From contig JAJZWQ010000179.1 in NCBI GenBank assembly GCA_021846605.1, forward strand, positions 1 through 5,653: a stretch of 5,653 bases of DNA. Reading direction: 5' to 3'. The stretch is from Bacillota bacterium. Lineage in GTDB: Bacteria > Bacillota_E > RBS10-35 > JAJYVN01. The notes beneath the pieces are model-generated. The model did not search any database. It saw only the letters and a program-made list of their open reading frames with translations, and was not told the origin of the DNA. This document shows positions 5,238 through 5,653 of the stretch, piece after piece (position 1 is the stretch's first letter; every line of letters begins with the position of its first letter). The translations under genes and the position numbers were made by a program.

Positions 5238-5653
5238 ATGGAGCGCAAGGCGTACAAATACCGCTGCTACCCAACCGCGGATCAGGCGCGCGAATTGGCG
5301 CGGACCTTCGGCTGCGTCCGGTACGTGTACAACTGGGCGCTCACCCTGCGCACCGAGGCATGGTTTGATCGCCATGAGCGTATCGACTACGCCGAGGCGG
5401 ATCGGCTCCTGGTGCGGATGAAGAAAGAGCCGGAAAAGTCCTGGTTGGCCGCAGTCTCCTGCGTCCCGCTCCAACAGACCTTGCGGCAGCTGAATGCTGC
5501 GTTCGTCAATTGCTTTGCGGGCCGCGCCCAGTACCCGCGCTTCCACCGCAAGCACGACCAGCAAAGCGCCACATACCGGATCGGCGGCTTCCGGTGGAAA
5601 GACGGGACGCTCACACTGGCCAAGATGGACACGCCGCTCGACATCCGTTGGAC
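5238..5653 (+). CDS. tnpB: TnpB, RNA-guided nuclease of an IS200/IS605 element (N-terminal part)
   Basis: The frame is open for 138 codons to the window end. The start MERKAYKYRCYPTADQAREL, then FGCVRYVYNWAL, is the characteristic N-terminal OrfB/TnpB helix-turn-helix region. It is followed by PLQQTLRQLNAAF and the RYPRF-like motif QYPRFHRKHD (about residues 108-117), then WKDGTLTLAKM, which leads into the RuvC-like domain lying outside the window. TnpB nucleases use an omega RNA from the element's right end to cut empty donor sites next to a target-adjacent motif, favouring retention of the element. Catalytic residues cannot be checked here. The ATG at 5238 is fixed by agreement with copy 1 and by the promoter immediately upstream. 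Confidence 0.88.
   Translation, partial: MERKAYKYRCYPTADQARELARTFGCVRYVYNWALTLRTEAWFDRHERIDYAEADRLLVRMKKEPEKSWLAAVSCVPLQQTLRQLNAAFVNCFAGRAQYPRFHRKHDQQSATYRIGGFRWKDGTLTLAKMDTPLDIRW

Larger units (their letters stand above)
5149..5653 (+). mobile_element. IS200/IS605-type tnpB element, copy 2 (right end outside the window)
   Basis: The left end is the same as in copy 1 (CAGAGAGACGCGGCGCAAG), again directly 3' of TGAC (5145-5148), which supports TGAC as the core of the target and of the likely TnpB target-adjacent motif. Flanking sequence differs from copy 1 beyond the shared TGAC. The element sits 132 bp upstream of the rqcH start, in the non-coding leader, with tnpB pointing away from rqcH. 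The open frame, perfect -10 box and intact inverted repeat suggest it is the younger or better-maintained copy. The right end and any tnpA are not visible. Confidence 0.85.

Overview
The window is a GC-rich bacterial chromosome segment. It holds a few ordinary housekeeping-type genes that have been repeatedly hit by small mobile elements. An RqcH/NFACT ribosome-rescue protein, a stand-alone family-51 glycosyltransferase and heavy G/C use at third codon positions would fit a high-GC Bacillota or Chloroflexota-like organism. That placement is only an inference; no rRNA or tRNA is present to confirm it.

Layout, left to right. Positions 1-111 are the right part of a small non-coding element (MITE) cut by the window edge. 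Positions 726-151 (minus) encode a YigZ/IMPACT-family protein. Positions 861-1574 (plus) encode a membrane-anchored monofunctional transglycosylase-like protein that lacks one of its two expected catalytic glutamates. Positions 3211-1585 (minus) are a metallophosphoesterase gene broken in three places: an 8-bp tandem duplication (3114-3129), a 160-bp MITE (2545-2704) with a 10-bp target duplication inside the GHTH metal-binding motif, and a 654-bp internally deleted IS200/IS605-type tnpB element (1843-2496) just before the NPGS motif. Removing these three insertions on paper restores a continuous frame of 264 codons plus stop. Positions 5016-3226 (minus) encode a complete RqcH homologue, immediately upstream of the broken phosphoesterase and probably co-transcribed with it. 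From 5149 to the window end lies a second, apparently intact copy of the tnpB element, running off the edge.

The two tnpB element copies explain each other. The right copy has a strong promoter and an open frame. The left copy has a decayed promoter, an 8-bp tandem duplication, a 20-bp deletion and a large deletion that removed the nuclease core. It still keeps both end hairpins and a structured 3' region that could be an omega (reRNA) scaffold, with its guide position facing the phosphoesterase sequence. The two MITE copies likewise define each other's right end.

I found no new multi-gene system. What stands out is the reconstructable triple-hit pseudogene, two independent 8-bp tandem duplications, the previously unassigned IS4-like MITE, and the possibly orphaned omega RNA.
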